A DNA stretch of 64,000 nucleotides, taken from contig NC_050730.1 in NCBI RefSeq assembly GCF_014133895.1, forward strand, positions 124,001 to 188,000, written 5' to 3'. Within the stretch, counting starts at the first letter, position 1. Every line of letters starts with the position of its first letter. The translations under genes were made by a program, and so were the position numbers. Under the pieces are notes generated by a model that was given only the letters and a program-made list of their open reading frames with translations, was not told where the DNA came from and searched no databases. This document shows positions 1 through 10,200 of this stretch, one piece after another. This stretch comes from Torulaspora globosa. Its lineage: Eukaryota > Ascomycota > Saccharomycetes > Saccharomycetales > Saccharomycetaceae.

Positions 1-693
1 TTCTTCATGTGCTGTGGAGGTTCAGTTATCCTACCACAACCGGGTATGTGAGGCTCCGAACCATAGCCCTTCGAGGTACTCTCAGGAAGGTGTGGCTGAG
101 CGCCTGTAGAATGGCCCATTTTACCTTCCTTCGCCAGCTCAGGATCTAGAGGGTGGTTTCTTCTACCAACGCCTGGAATATATGACTCCAGGGGCTCATT
201 CTTCTCCTGGGGGTGTTGAGCGGCTGTTGGGTGATAAGCTTCACTCGCCTGACTGTAATCACCAGTCATTCCCGCACTTGGGGAGCGGTTCTTCCTACCA
301 ACACCAGGAATATATGACTCTAGTGGTTCATCATTGAGGGCGGAGGTCTTGCTGATACCAGTTCTAATATCGGTCTTTTCTCCCAAATTCATGTTGTACA
401 TCCCGGAGACAACATGTGGATCGGTAGTTGATTTTGACAGCGTTTCCTCTACAGGCTTTGTCGTGCTGGTCGAAGGATTACCGCCGTGCTTGGAACTGTC
501 TGAAGACCCGGGGTTTCTTTCACCAACGTTTTGTCCCTCTCCAAGCAAGCGACTATAACTCTCGACACTGTGGAATCCTGTATTCTTTTCTTCTTCCTCT
601 TTCTGTGCAGTGTCGGTTTTCTTATATTGCTCGAAAGCCTCTACTGGATAATTCTCACGGTCATTGTCTTTCTTCTCTTGTTGGTTGAATTTA
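1..693 (-). CDS. HBT1: HBT1/YNL195C-like protein, partial (3' end off the left edge), probably exon 2 of a spliced gene
   Basis: The minus-strand frame is open from about 717 down to base 1. It reads as a hydrophilic, charged protein with three copies of an IPG-centred motif: ESYIPGVGRKN and ESYIPGVGRRN, each preceded by EPL, and the weaker PHIPGCGR. The identification rests mainly on position: next to an FMP45-type gene, as YDL223C (HBT1) and YNL195C are in S. cerevisiae. Hbt1 is a polarity (shmoo-tip) protein linked to the ubiquitin-like Hub1, so a role in mating-projection shape is inferred. No in-frame ATG occurs until about 402, roughly 100 codons into the frame. A perfect TACTAAC (735-729) followed by CAG (696-694) lies just upstream, so this is probably a second exon starting at 693. 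The gene continues beyond the window, so total length is unknown. Coding status is fairly sure; the name is moderately sure. Confidence 0.6.
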
Positions 694-883
694 CTGTTTA
701 CGAAGAGAACGTTAATAGGTTTTCAAACGTTAGTAAAATTGATTATATATTACTCTCTTTCCCTGTACAGGCCAGGCCCAGTGAAATGAAAATTAAAATG
801 TAAAATTAAAATGACAGAGGAAACAATATTAGAGCCCCTTGCCTAATTAGAGAACTGGCATCAAGCTTCTCAGCTGAGGCCAT
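694..883 (-). other. Putative intron and short first exon of the HBT1-like gene
   Basis: On the minus strand a perfect TACTAAC branch-point sequence lies at 735-729, and the first AG after it is the CAG at 696-694. The only ATG that could begin exon 1 between here and FMP45 is at 883-881; its frame runs about 25 codons (MASAEKLDASSLIRQ...) before a stop. No consensus GTATGT follows. GT dinucleotides at 824-823 (GTTTCC) and 815-814 (GTCATT) would both keep the frame with exon 2, but neither is a good donor. The acceptor half is therefore well supported and the donor is unresolved. Confidence 0.4.
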
Positions 884-954
884 ATTAGTTTTGGTCTTTT
901 TGTGGGTATCGTAATCCAAAATATTACAACTCGTGATAGCTAGAAATGCCCCGC

Positions 955-1887
955 TCAAGCCATGGTCTCGTTGACGTTCGCCACTGGCTGAACCGGCTGA
1001 ACCGGTTGCTGAACGGCATATTCGCGCGTTTCGTACTCGACTTCGTCAGCTGGCACTGCCTGGTCACGAGTAGGCGAATGAGCATGAGGGTGCATGAGCT
1101 CCCTCTTGGTTCTCAGCTTGGTGAAGAAAGTTCTACTGCGAGGTTTCTCACTGTTAAAGGTCGATTTATCCATGTGACCCTCTGAAGAGCTCGTATTATC
1201 GTGAAACCCTCCACCGTACGTGCCCGAGTCCCTGGACTTTTTCCTGCGGTGAAGTCCCAGAGTGACGGAGGCCCAGATTGCGTCCACCAACAGCAGAAAG
1301 ACCGAAGTCCAGATAAACGCAAAGTTTCTAGGACCCATCTTGCCACGTCTGCCCTGGCTATGAAATCCCTTCTTGGCCTTGGCGTAACAACCGGTATACA
1401 AACATGCCGCCAACAGTATGAAGAACAGCGACGTCCAGGTGCCCACCGTCAACCAGATTGCCATCGACGTGACAGTCTTGAACAATATCACAGTGGCCGG
1501 AATGATTGTCAGAATAAGGAAGAACAGTCCGATAAGCAACATTGCCCACCCGACACGCGACAAGTAGTAGTACGCGTCTCTGTCATTCAAAAAGGTGCTA
1601 GGCATCGCACTGCTCGCTCCGAAGTTGTCACGTGGAGAAAACGCCTGCGCGGCTACACTTTTCGAACAATCTACCAAGTTGCCCCCCATCACTCCGCAGA
1701 ACCGATAATTGTACCATCTAGTTATGATTGGTGCATTGTTGAACCCGTTCGTATTCGCCTCAAACCAATAGAATTTCGCTAACGTTCCACTAGATCTAGC
1801 CCCATTCAAAATTAGGAAAAAACACAGCAGCCCGGCCCCTATGAGAAAGAGATATGATATCGCATGTACAAACTTATTAAAAATCAT
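955..1887 (-). CDS. FMP45: Sur7/Fmp45-family eisosome (MCC) membrane protein
   Basis: This 310-residue protein belongs to the Sur7 family of four-span plasma-membrane proteins that mark eisosome/MCC domains; Fmp45 and its paralogue YNL194C act in stress, sporulation and cell-wall organisation. Predicted membrane segments lie near residues 8-28, 113-135, 143-167 and 188-211. The first extracellular loop has the family signature: NGFNNAP, then WYNYRFCG and a second cysteine (C64 and C74). The tail is hydrophilic and cytoplasmic. The frame opens five codons earlier with GTG, so I chose the ATG giving MIFNKF, which matches the start of Fmp45. It lies between the HBT1-like gene and CDC13, as in S. 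cerevisiae (YDL223C-YDL222C-YDL220C). The single gene probably stands for both FMP45 and YNL194C. Upstream are three CCCCT elements and a TATATAA. Confidence 0.93.
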   Translation of the reverse strand: MIFNKFVHAISYLFLIGAGLLCFFLILNGARSSGTLAKFYWFEANTNGFNNAPIITRWYNYRFCGVMGGNLVDCSKSVAAQAFSPRDNFGASSAMPSTFLNDRDAYYYLSRVGWAMLLIGLFFLILTIIPATVILFKTVTSMAIWLTVGTWTSLFFILLAACLYTGCYAKAKKGFHSQGRRGKMGPRNFAFIWTSVFLLLVDAIWASVTLGLHRRKKSRDSGTYGGGFHDNTSSSEGHMDKSTFNSEKPRSRTFFTKLRTKRELMHPHAHSPTRDQAVPADEVEYETREYAVQQPVQPVQPVANVNETMA

Positions 1888-2229
1888 GTTGCCAATTTCC
1901 ACTCTTATTCCCTTATGTTTCCGTGGTCAACCTATAGTACTGTTAAAATCCTCTGTTTCTCGACGAGGACTACTTGAGCCTGGTTACTTATATAACCCCA
2001 GTATAACCCCAAAATTTGACCGCCCCTAATTGCTCGCCCTTTGGCAGATTGCTATCCGAACTCTCCGTCCGAAAGAAAAAAAAAAAAGCATGTTTTGCTC
2101 TGAGGCCGAGAAACCTCCTGATCCCCTAAATTAGCCGCCCACGGCACAGCCCTTTCTGGCCCCTTGAAGTGGACGACTCCTGTGCGGCGCTACAGCAATG
2201 AGATGAGGGTTGCTCTTGTGTTCGGTAAG
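1888..2229 (-). promoter_or_regulatory. FMP45 promoter with stress-response elements and TATA
   Basis: This 342-base gap between the FMP45 start and the CDC13 stop holds a TATATAA on the minus strand (1994-1988). Three CCCCT/AGGGG stress-response elements lie at 2023-2027, 2123-2127 and 2160-2164, plus a short A-run near 2077. Msn2/4-type control is inferred and fits the stress-induced behaviour of FMP45 in S. cerevisiae. Confidence 0.45.
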
Positions 2230-4560
2230 CTAACCTGTCTCGGTCTTGACTTGAAACGCCTCGACGCTGTCTTGTTCCTCCAGTTTGCGCTGCGAACTAT
2301 GGATAGTTTGTGATCTCAGCTCTTCTAATGTACACTCCATCGGGCACCAGATCATCGCCATTGCGATTTTGTCTTGAAAGCCAGTGATCCTCATTGCTCG
2401 CCGTAAGATGCGGAAACACAATTCCTCGCCTACGACCAAATTATGTAGATTTCGGATGTGCTGGTGAGAAGTGTCGCTGGCGCTGAAGAAAAATCGCAGG
2501 CTGTCGCCGCCGGGGATCGCAATGCGCAAGATGCGTGTCGGGTCTACGTAGTTCGTCGATATGACATCGTTCGTGATCAGAATCTCGAGGAAGGCATCGC
2601 TGTCGCCGTGTTGGAGGGCCAGTACCTGGCCCTCCACACAGTACAGGGTACGGGTTTCGTGCTGTACCTGGTTCAGTTGTGCTATGTCTGAAGCGGTTTC
2701 CACTTCGTAATCGGCGATGTTGTCGATCTGGAGCACGTTTGGTAGCGGCTGCGGCCCCGAGAGTTCTTCAATGCAATCGGGCAGAGGCGGGAAACACTTG
2801 GCGTAGGAGCCCTTGAACCGGCTGATGGAGTCCCAATTCAGACGTTCCAATGCAACGCGGAAGAACCGATTTAAGTGGGTCCGCTCGTCCTCGTAACGCA
2901 AGTTGTAGTCTGTGGTTAGCGGCTCGCATGCCCGCACTATGGCGTTCAATTTGCCGTCGTACCTCCGGACCTTCAGTAACAGCTTGCATACTATGCCTTT
3001 GTGGGTCACATTGCCTGCTTTCACGCCCGGTTCCTTGGGTTGAAACATATTCTCGAGCGAGTAGCCGTATATGCGCTTGAGCTTTCTGTCGAACTCACCG
3101 AAATTGTTCCGGTAGAAGAATACACGGATGCCCTCGTGCTCTTGCAGCCTGTTGTCGAAGTCAATCAAGTAGGGATCTAGGGGCGTCTTTTGGTTCATGT
3201 TGGGATTTTGGGTGAAATCGGTAAAGATCATGCCTACATAGTCGGACGGCTCGAAGGTACACGACACAAGCAAAGCAATCATCCGGACGTAGCTGGCGTC
3301 TCCGGCTTTATCAAGGACAAGTTCTTTGAATAGAACAAAAGGATCCCTGGGGGATCGAGAAGACGGAGCAGGAAGCCTCTGTATCCTTGTTAGCATCTCC
3401 TGTTCCTGTTCTATGTGTCTGAGCGCCCAATAGCTTGAGTGCAGCTCATCCCGAAGCTTCCATTTGGTTCGGACGATCTCGATGGGGAGGCTTTCTTGTT
3501 TAAGAATGTCTGTAAAGCGGGCCGGACGCTTGTGAACCTCAGTAAACAGCTCATGTAGCCTAGAACCAGCCTCCACAATCAACTCTAAGCAGTTAACATC
3601 GGGGACCAGATTGGTATCTTCCAGAGAGGGCCAGTCGCATGGGACAAAGTATATTTGCAATGGGCTTTTGACGTCCGAGTAAGGAAACATGCCGACCATT
3701 CGCCCCACAAGTTTCAACTTTGACCCTAATGCGACCGCTGCGCTCGCGTTAGGCTGCAAAGTTGAGCTGCTTGGCTTGAGGCGCTTGGTCGGTTGCTGAG
3801 AAGGGCAAGAGTCCACAGAAGATTGCGACTCTTCGATCGGATCGAAACCGAGCGTATCGAGACTGCCCCCGTTACCCATGAGCTGCGAGTCGAATTCGTT
3901 TTGGGATTCGACAGGTGAGCGCAAATGGCTTGCTACAAACAGAGGGTTGCTCGATGCAGCTGCCTTTGTCGACTCTTTGCCTAAGGCTTTTATTTTCTCA
4001 ATGCTCTTGACGAAATCAATGTTATAACTGTTCAAGCGAGCAAACTTAAACTGTGAGGGCTTCTGGTCCATCAGGAGCAAGTTTTGAAAGATTTGAAAAA
4101 TGACTTGGCCCTGCAAAGTTCGACGCTGGTTCAACGCCGCATCTAGCACAGCACTTGTTTTCAATGGCTTGATATCATCCAGTACCACGCTGTATCTCAT
4201 GTCACTTGACCTATAGAGACATTTGCAGTTCACAAAAGTTAAGTTCTCCCAGTGAAGGTTTTCAGGCTGAAAACTCCCATCGAGTATCCTCTCTGGTGTG
4301 TCAATCCCAAACAGCTGAAAGAGTAGTGTTATTGTCATCTTGGCTAGTTTTTTCGAATCATCGTTGTTGCACCTCATCCTCACCACATAGGGAATAGTAT
4401 CCGGTTCGCCATTGGCAAAATTTTGCAGCTCAAGCAGAAAATGGGTGTCCCTAAAGCTGATTGACGTCAGAAGCGCAATGAACTCGATTGGAATGCATTT
4501 GCCTTGCGGGAAGCTATCGTATGCTGCTGTCGAAGTGATGAACTTGAAATCATGTCCCAT
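2230..4560 (-). CDS. CDC13: Telomere single-strand DNA-binding protein Cdc13
   Basis: Cdc13 binds the TG-rich telomeric overhang, caps chromosome ends with Stn1 and Ten1, and recruits telomerase through Est1. The 776-residue protein is shorter than the 924 of S. cerevisiae. The best-conserved part is the OB-fold DNA-binding domain around residues 420-600, with blocks such as IALLVSCTFEPSDYVGMIF, DPYLIDFDNRLQEHEG and YDGKLNAIVRACEPL. An N-terminal OB-like region comes first, then a low-complexity Ser/Gln linker near residues 230-290, where the recruitment region would be. A C-terminal OB-like stretch follows the DNA-binding domain. The start ATG (4560-4558) is the first in frame. CDC13 sits between FMP45 and the YNL193W-like gene, which merges the YDL and YNL orders. 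Identity is confident; the domain edges are approximate. Confidence 0.92.
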   Translation of the reverse strand: MGHDFKFITSTAAYDSFPQGKCIPIEFIALLTSISFRDTHFLLELQNFANGEPDTIPYVVRMRCNNDDSKKLAKMTITLLFQLFGIDTPERILDGSFQPENLHWENLTFVNCKCLYRSSDMRYSVVLDDIKPLKTSAVLDAALNQRRTLQGQVIFQIFQNLLLMDQKPSQFKFARLNSYNIDFVKSIEKIKALGKESTKAAASSNPLFVASHLRSPVESQNEFDSQLMGNGGSLDTLGFDPIEESQSSVDSCPSQQPTKRLKPSSSTLQPNASAAVALGSKLKLVGRMVGMFPYSDVKSPLQIYFVPCDWPSLEDTNLVPDVNCLELIVEAGSRLHELFTEVHKRPARFTDILKQESLPIEIVRTKWKLRDELHSSYWALRHIEQEQEMLTRIQRLPAPSSRSPRDPFVLFKELVLDKAGDASYVRMIALLVSCTFEPSDYVGMIFTDFTQNPNMNQKTPLDPYLIDFDNRLQEHEGIRVFFYRNNFGEFDRKLKRIYGYSLENMFQPKEPGVKAGNVTHKGIVCKLLLKVRRYDGKLNAIVRACEPLTTDYNLRYEDERTHLNRFFRVALERLNWDSISRFKGSYAKCFPPLPDCIEELSGPQPLPNVLQIDNIADYEVETASDIAQLNQVQHETRTLYCVEGQVLALQHGDSDAFLEILITNDVISTNYVDPTRILRIAIPGGDSLRFFFSASDTSHQHIRNLHNLVVGEELCFRILRRAMRITGFQDKIAMAMIWCPMECTLEELRSQTIHSSQRKLEEQDSVEAFQVKTETG

Positions 4561-4772
4561 GGTGCTGAAGTCCTTTCCTGGTCACTCAATGGCAACACAG
4601 GGTGCGCAAGGGAACGGTTTCACCACTTCTTATAGATGATTTTGAAGCTGCTTTTTGGGGTTGTCTTGGGATGATGTGCTTAAGTAGCGAACACACGAAA
4701 ATTGAACGAACTGTATAGTTCTCTTATATTTGGTATAAATACTGGACTGAAGACAAGATTGTAATAGCCAAG

Positions 4773-6341
4773 ATGGCCAGGAATAAGCTTGGAAAAAGGC
4801 CATTGGTGTCACAGGATGATTTCTATGTTGAAGCGACCGAATATGAAGAGCAAGCTGAACGTTGGCTTCTATCCGACATAAAAAAGACACTCAGATTCTA
4901 TGTGCTGGCTTTAGACATGTACGAGAAAGCACTGAATGCACCTGAAGCTACCTCTCGTCGAAGCTATAACATATTGTACAACGAAACGAGACTGTTCTTG
5001 CAAATCTACACGGATTATCTGGCCAATAACGGTTACATAAATTTGCTGCAATATGTGCGATTGGATGACGTACCGGAGGCTTCAAAGCTGGCTCTGCCGT
5101 TGACTGTAATCGTCGACAGGTTTGAGCAGGTTTACCAGCGCTTTCCAAATGAGCGTACTTGGGATCTCGATACCAACCTTCTGACGTGCTATTTGACATT
5201 GATGGAGTCTAGTGAGACCTATAAACTCAGTGGTGAGGAGATCGTTGCGCTAACTACGAAGTTTGTTGATTTATGTCAAAGATCTTTAAAATTTCAGCTC
5301 GCTGAGTTAAGCGCATGGGAAGAATTTAGGCCAGAGGCAGACGGTTCACTTGAGACAAGTTCCGTAGCCGATGGAACGGAATCAAGTTTAGGAGATGGCA
5401 GTGGAGTTATTTCGTACCCAAGCCGGCTGGAAGCGACGGAGAGTGTAGAGGTAGCCGATCAGGTTACCGCACAAGTGCTGTCTGAAACAATTGCCAATGG
5501 CTTTTCCTTTATTCAAAATGCAATGGAACTTATCTTTGAGGGGCGATTGAGCGAATTCTCCGAGAATACTATTAATTCAGTTCAGCTCAACTATTTAGAA
5601 GACATGGTCAAAAAGTTCGGAGCGCAATTGGTGGATGTCTACACCACTGCTTGTGAAACACTGCCTCTTGACAGGAAAGAGATCGAAATAGCTATCGAGG
5701 CAAACCGCGGCATACAGCTTATCGCGAATGGCGATCTGGATAGTTTGCAAACTTACGTCAGCGAAACCCTGACGGTTCCAGAAACGGCCACTGAGCTGTT
5801 GCTTGCCAAGGTCGATGTTCTCAATTTTGCTGTTTCCTGTATTTCGAACAGCCACGACCTGCAAACTCAGTGGCAGGTTTGTTCTCTTCTTAATAAGCTC
5901 CTAGTAGAAGTAGCGAAGAGGATTGCGAAGACCAGGGTCGATTCCAAGTCCATCCATTCAGAAAGCAGTCAAAGAAGTCAATTGGTATTTCAGCAATGCG
6001 ATGTGCTCATTGCCTCATCTGACAACGAACTAAGGAGATGGGCTATCAGAGCCGAAGAGTTGAAGTCCCTTCCTCAAGATGCCGGAAACAAGCGTAGAAC
6101 GATGGAAATTCTGATGAAGAATGCTAAAACATTTCTGGTGAATGCATCGAAGATAGCACAACAACCCGGCGGGCTTGAGGAAACGATAATCGAGAAACTG
6201 AAAAGAAACTATATTTTCGGACAAGCACAGACAAGGCTCTCGCTGATTGATGGCACTCCCAGTGGTAGCTTAAGCGCTGATCTTTCCGACCTATTCGCCG
6301 AACATCCGTTCTACAAGCAACTATCACTCACCAAGCCATGA
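4773..6341 (+). CDS. YNL193W: YNL193W-like conserved protein of unknown function
   Basis: This 522-residue soluble protein has no signal peptide or membrane segment and is mostly helical, with Leu-rich and acidic stretches. Identification is positional: it lies directly upstream of CHS1, in the same orientation, exactly where S. cerevisiae has YNL193W (558 residues, no assigned function). The N-terminal 70 residues (a charged start, then EQAERWLLSDIKKTLRFYVL and a Tyr-rich stretch) resemble the helical-hairpin packing of TPR proteins, but I cannot see enough repeat units to call a TPR domain. A Ser/Glu-rich loop lies around residues 190-220. The ATG at 4773 is the first in frame, about 210 bases from the divergent CDC13 start, so the two genes share a short promoter region. 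No function is claimed. Confidence 0.8.
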   Translation: MARNKLGKRPLVSQDDFYVEATEYEEQAERWLLSDIKKTLRFYVLALDMYEKALNAPEATSRRSYNILYNETRLFLQIYTDYLANNGYINLLQYVRLDDVPEASKLALPLTVIVDRFEQVYQRFPNERTWDLDTNLLTCYLTLMESSETYKLSGEEIVALTTKFVDLCQRSLKFQLAELSAWEEFRPEADGSLETSSVADGTESSLGDGSGVISYPSRLEATESVEVADQVTAQVLSETIANGFSFIQNAMELIFEGRLSEFSENTINSVQLNYLEDMVKKFGAQLVDVYTTACETLPLDRKEIEIAIEANRGIQLIANGDLDSLQTYVSETLTVPETATELLLAKVDVLNFAVSCISNSHDLQTQWQVCSLLNKLLVEVAKRIAKTRVDSKSIHSESSQRSQLVFQQCDVLIASSDNELRRWAIRAEELKSLPQDAGNKRRTMEILMKNAKTFLVNASKIAQQPGGLEETIIEKLKRNYIFGQAQTRLSLIDGTPSGSLSADLSDLFAEHPFYKQLSLTKP

Positions 6342-7299
6342 CTGCGGCGTTGTGATTATTCCCAACCCTCGTTGCTATGGCAATTTAGATCTCTATTCCT
6401 TTTTCGGAAAAATATTGACCTCCAGTCAATCGGAAAACTATAACTCAAACTAACAAAACCGGGCAACATTTACTAGAGGGAGACCCATGCGAGCGCCTTC
6501 AGGTGGGATCTTGGGAATTGCACGCAGTCGCTGTGAAAATATGAAAGCCTAAGCCTGCTACAAAGGGAACTTGACTGAGCTTCGTGGAGCACTTTATAAA
6601 CGTCATTGTCGTCAGTCGACAACTGCATTACTGGCCAAGAAGCGGAGTACCAGAGACAACAAGGAATCGCATGATGATCAAATCTAATGTTCATCGGCGT
6701 TAATCGTGATGGGATCGATAACATGCCATATTGACGGCAAATCTTACGAAGGAAACTGAAACCTGTGTATTGGAAGAAACACTCCAATTGTCAAGTGAAA
6801 AGTGCGGTTATCTCGCGTAGTCATCCCAATTGGAAACTTATCCCTTTGGGCTATGCTTGAGGCTAACTAGGATGTATAGATTACAACGGAACGTAAGAAC
6901 TAAAGAGCGCCCCAAGTAGATACGAATGATCGCAAATGCCTGATGTCTGCAGACATGCATGAAGATAAAACCTCGGCTGCAGTGCGTACAATTGGTTAAG
7001 TCGCGGGACTGTAAATCAGGAAACTGCGCTTGCAACTCAGGGAGCCTGCTTGGCTCAGAATTGAGTATGCTTGGCTCCTATTTCAGCGTCTTCGTCTGTG
7101 TTTCGCTTTGCGTGTCAAATTGGTTAGAAGCCAGCCACGCCGCGTTTCTGGATCGGGCAACTTGAAGCCTCGATCCGCCTCATCTAAAGTAGGCTTTAGC
7201 TATAAAACAAAACAGCTACAGAGGAAGCAGCTCCTGAGGACACCTAGATAACTTTAAGGCAGCTTTGGCACTGTTGGTAGGTTGGATTCAGCCGGAAAG
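6342..7299 (+). promoter_or_regulatory. Long CHS1 upstream region
   Basis: This 958-base gap lies between the YNL193W-like gene and CHS1. Open frames in it, such as the one on the minus strand at 6473-6787, look accidental: unusual composition and no family resemblance. It contains a tRNA(Tyr)-like degenerate sequence near 6983-7045 and, closer to CHS1, a GCCAGCC motif near 7130 that resembles Ace2/Swi5 binding cores; CHS1 is an early-G1 gene in S. cerevisiae. Nothing else stands out. Confidence 0.35.
6975..7052 (+). pseudogene. Possible decayed tRNA(Tyr)-like sequence
   Basis: The stretch AATTGGTTAAGTCGC followed by GGGACTGTAAATC resembles the D arm and anticodon arm of yeast tRNA(Tyr), with GTA in a CTGTAAA loop. 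A short GCG/CGC D-stem can be drawn. Two of the five anticodon-stem pairs are broken, the T arm does not pair, and the B-box position reads GCTTGCAACTC instead of GGTTCRANTCC. It has no intron, although yeast tRNA(Tyr) genes normally carry one. It is not a functional tRNA gene; it could be a relic or a chance match. Confidence 0.25.
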
Positions 7300-10200
7300 A
7301 TGAATAACTACGAGGATTACGGCTATGAAGATCCAAGGTCTAATAATAGAAGGTATCGACAACAAGCACAGAATGATGGTTCAGGGGGATATGAACAACA
7401 GCAGTATGAATATCCCAATGCATCGCCTTCAGGAGTCTCCTACGATAACTTCGTGAATCATCGCCCTAGGGACAATCGTCTCGAAACTGAAACGGCTTAT
7501 AACGATGCTTTCATCAACAATGTCCCCGACGCGGGATACCAGCAGATGCCATCGATAAATGTGATCCAGCACACGCCCGATGTTATACAGAATCCGCAAC
7601 TGATGTCGGCAAACGGCGTCGCTGCTGGAACTGCTGCTCCATATTTCAACGACGATGATTATTACTATCGAAGCCAGTTGAACACGCAGAGTAGATCTAG
7701 TATGGGATCAACGTCCGATCTGGATTACGTTGGAGATCAAGCTAAAAGGCCTATTTTGGACTATCAGGGCAATATGCATGTTTTCAACGAGGATCCGCTG
7801 GCAACGGGTCGCTATAGACATGGTGAACAGAGCTTTGATGATCCAGAGGAGGGCTATATCGACCAGCGCGGTGACGACTATCAGATCAATACTTATCTGG
7901 ATAGAGATGGAGAAATGGTAGATCCGTATAAGACCAGAGACATCGATATGGAACAGCAGGCACAGAAATACCACTTTTATGGCTCAGAAGATGCAGAACA
8001 GGAGGGTGATTTGAGCACTAGCAGTTTTGATGGGCAATCACATAGGGATCTCGGGGATTACGACGATGTAAACACTTTGGAGAGACTTAATTATTCGGCA
8101 AGCGGTGTTCCGCCTTCCGCTTCCACCTTCTCATTGCCGCCTAATGAAGGTGAGCTCGGCAAAGAAGCGGAAAGGAGAGTACCAAAGCGGAATCCGACTA
8201 TCATGAGGAAATTTAAATTATGGAAAGGTAATTTTATCTTTGATTCGCCCATTAGTCAATCGTTATTGCAGCAGTACTCGAAGGCTGGAGAACATAACAT
8301 TTCAAATGAGTTCAAATTCATGAGATATCAGGCTGTGACATGCGAGCCAAATCGACTAGCCATGGAGAATTTTACAGTGAGACAGTTGAAGTACTTAACT
8401 CCAAGGAGAACCGAGCTTATGATCGTTATTACAATGTACAATGAGGACCACATTCTGCTGGGTAGGACGCTAAAAGGTGTAATGGATAACATTAAGCATA
8501 TGGTCAAGAAAAAAAACTCTAGTACGTGGGGACCAGACGCTTGGAAGAAGATTGCAGTTTGTATCGTATCCGATGGACGTTCGAAAATAAACGAAAAATC
8601 GTTGGCATTAATGAGTGCGCTGGGTTGCTATCAAGATGGATTTGCCAAAGACGAAATCAATGGCAAAAAGGTGGCCATGCATGTTTACGAACACACAACC
8701 ATGATGAATATCACAGGTGTCACGTCGAAAGGACTTGAACTGACGAGCAGCTCAAATACTGTCCCGGTTCAGTTTTTATTCTGTTTGAAGGAGCAAAATC
8801 AGAAAAAGATTAATTCTCATAGATGGGCCTTTGAAGGCTTCGCTGAATTGTTACAGCCGAATGTTGTGACGCTACTGGATGCAGGTACAATGCCGGGAAA
8901 AGACTCAATTTATCAACTCTGGCGAGAGTTTCGCGATCCCCAAGTTGGTGGTGCATGTGGTGAGATAAAGGCTGAACTGGGAAGGGGGTTCAGAAATTTA
9001 ATCAATCCTTTGGTCGCCTCTCAGAACTTTGAATACAAAATGTCTAATATCTTAGACAAGACGACGGAATCTAATTTTGGTTTCATCACAGTTTTGCCCG
9101 GAGCATTCTCTGCATACAGGTTTGCAGCAGTTCAAGGCCAACCTTTGCAGAAGTACTTTTACGGCGAGAGTATGGAAGGTAGTGGATTTCATTTTTTCTC
9201 TTCCAACATGTATCTGGCTGAAGATCGTATTCTTTGCTTTGAAGTTGTCACGAAGAAGGATAGTAACTGGATTTTAAAGTACTGCAGGAGCTCGTATGCA
9301 TCAACCGACGTTCCAGAACGTGTTCCTGAGTTTATTCTCCAGCGAAGACGCTGGCTGAATGGTTCCTTTTTCGCAGGAGTATATGCATTTTTTCATTTCC
9401 ATAGAATATGGACTAGCGGGCATTTTATCGGAAGAAAATTCCTCCTAAGCATCGAATTCTTTTATTTGCTCATCAATACCATCCTATCGTGGTTTTCATT
9501 AAGCTCCTTCTTCCTGGTTTTCCGTATTCTCACATTATCTATTGCATTGACATACCACTCCGCTTTCAGCGTGTTATCGGTGATTTTTTACTGGCTTTAC
9601 GGTATCTGTTTAGTGTCAACGTTTATCCTTTCGTTGGGTAACAAACCAAAGAGCACAGAATGGTTTTACGTCGCAACTTGCATCTTTTTCGCTGTGTTGA
9701 TGGTATACATGATCTTTTGCAGTATTTTCATGAGTGTCAAGTCGTTCCAGAACATTTTGGATTCTGGTCATGTCACTTTCAAGGGATTGGTCCTCAAGCA
9801 GACTTTTAGGGACATGGTTGTGTCCCTCGGTTCGACTTACTGCCTATATTTGTTGAGTTCGATAATATACCTGCAGCCATGGCATATGTTAACCAGTTTC
9901 TTCCAATACATTCTTCTCAGTCCCTCGTATATCAACGTGCTGAACATTTACGCTTTTTGTAATGTTCACGACATCTCCTGGGGTACAAAAGGTGCCTCTG
10001 CGAAGCCTCTAGGAAAGATAACGGCGAAAGACGACGGTACATTCAAGATGGAGATCTTGGTCTCGAACCAAGAGATTCAATCCAACTATGACAAGCACAT
10101 GGCTGTCCTCAATAATATGGATGCTGATGAAAGCGAACAACAAGAAGTGCCCTTCGAAGAACAGAAAGCGGGATACTACGCCAAAGTCCGTTCGCTTGTC

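Noticed and set aside
51..61. GGCTCCGAACC resembling a reverse-strand tRNA B box
   Set aside because: It lies inside the HBT1-like coding frame, mismatches the B box at two positions, and no tRNA arms surround it.
6473..6787. 104-codon minus-strand frame upstream of CHS1
   Set aside because: No homologue is recognised, its composition is Cys/Trp/Ser-rich as in random translation, and it is not expected from gene order.
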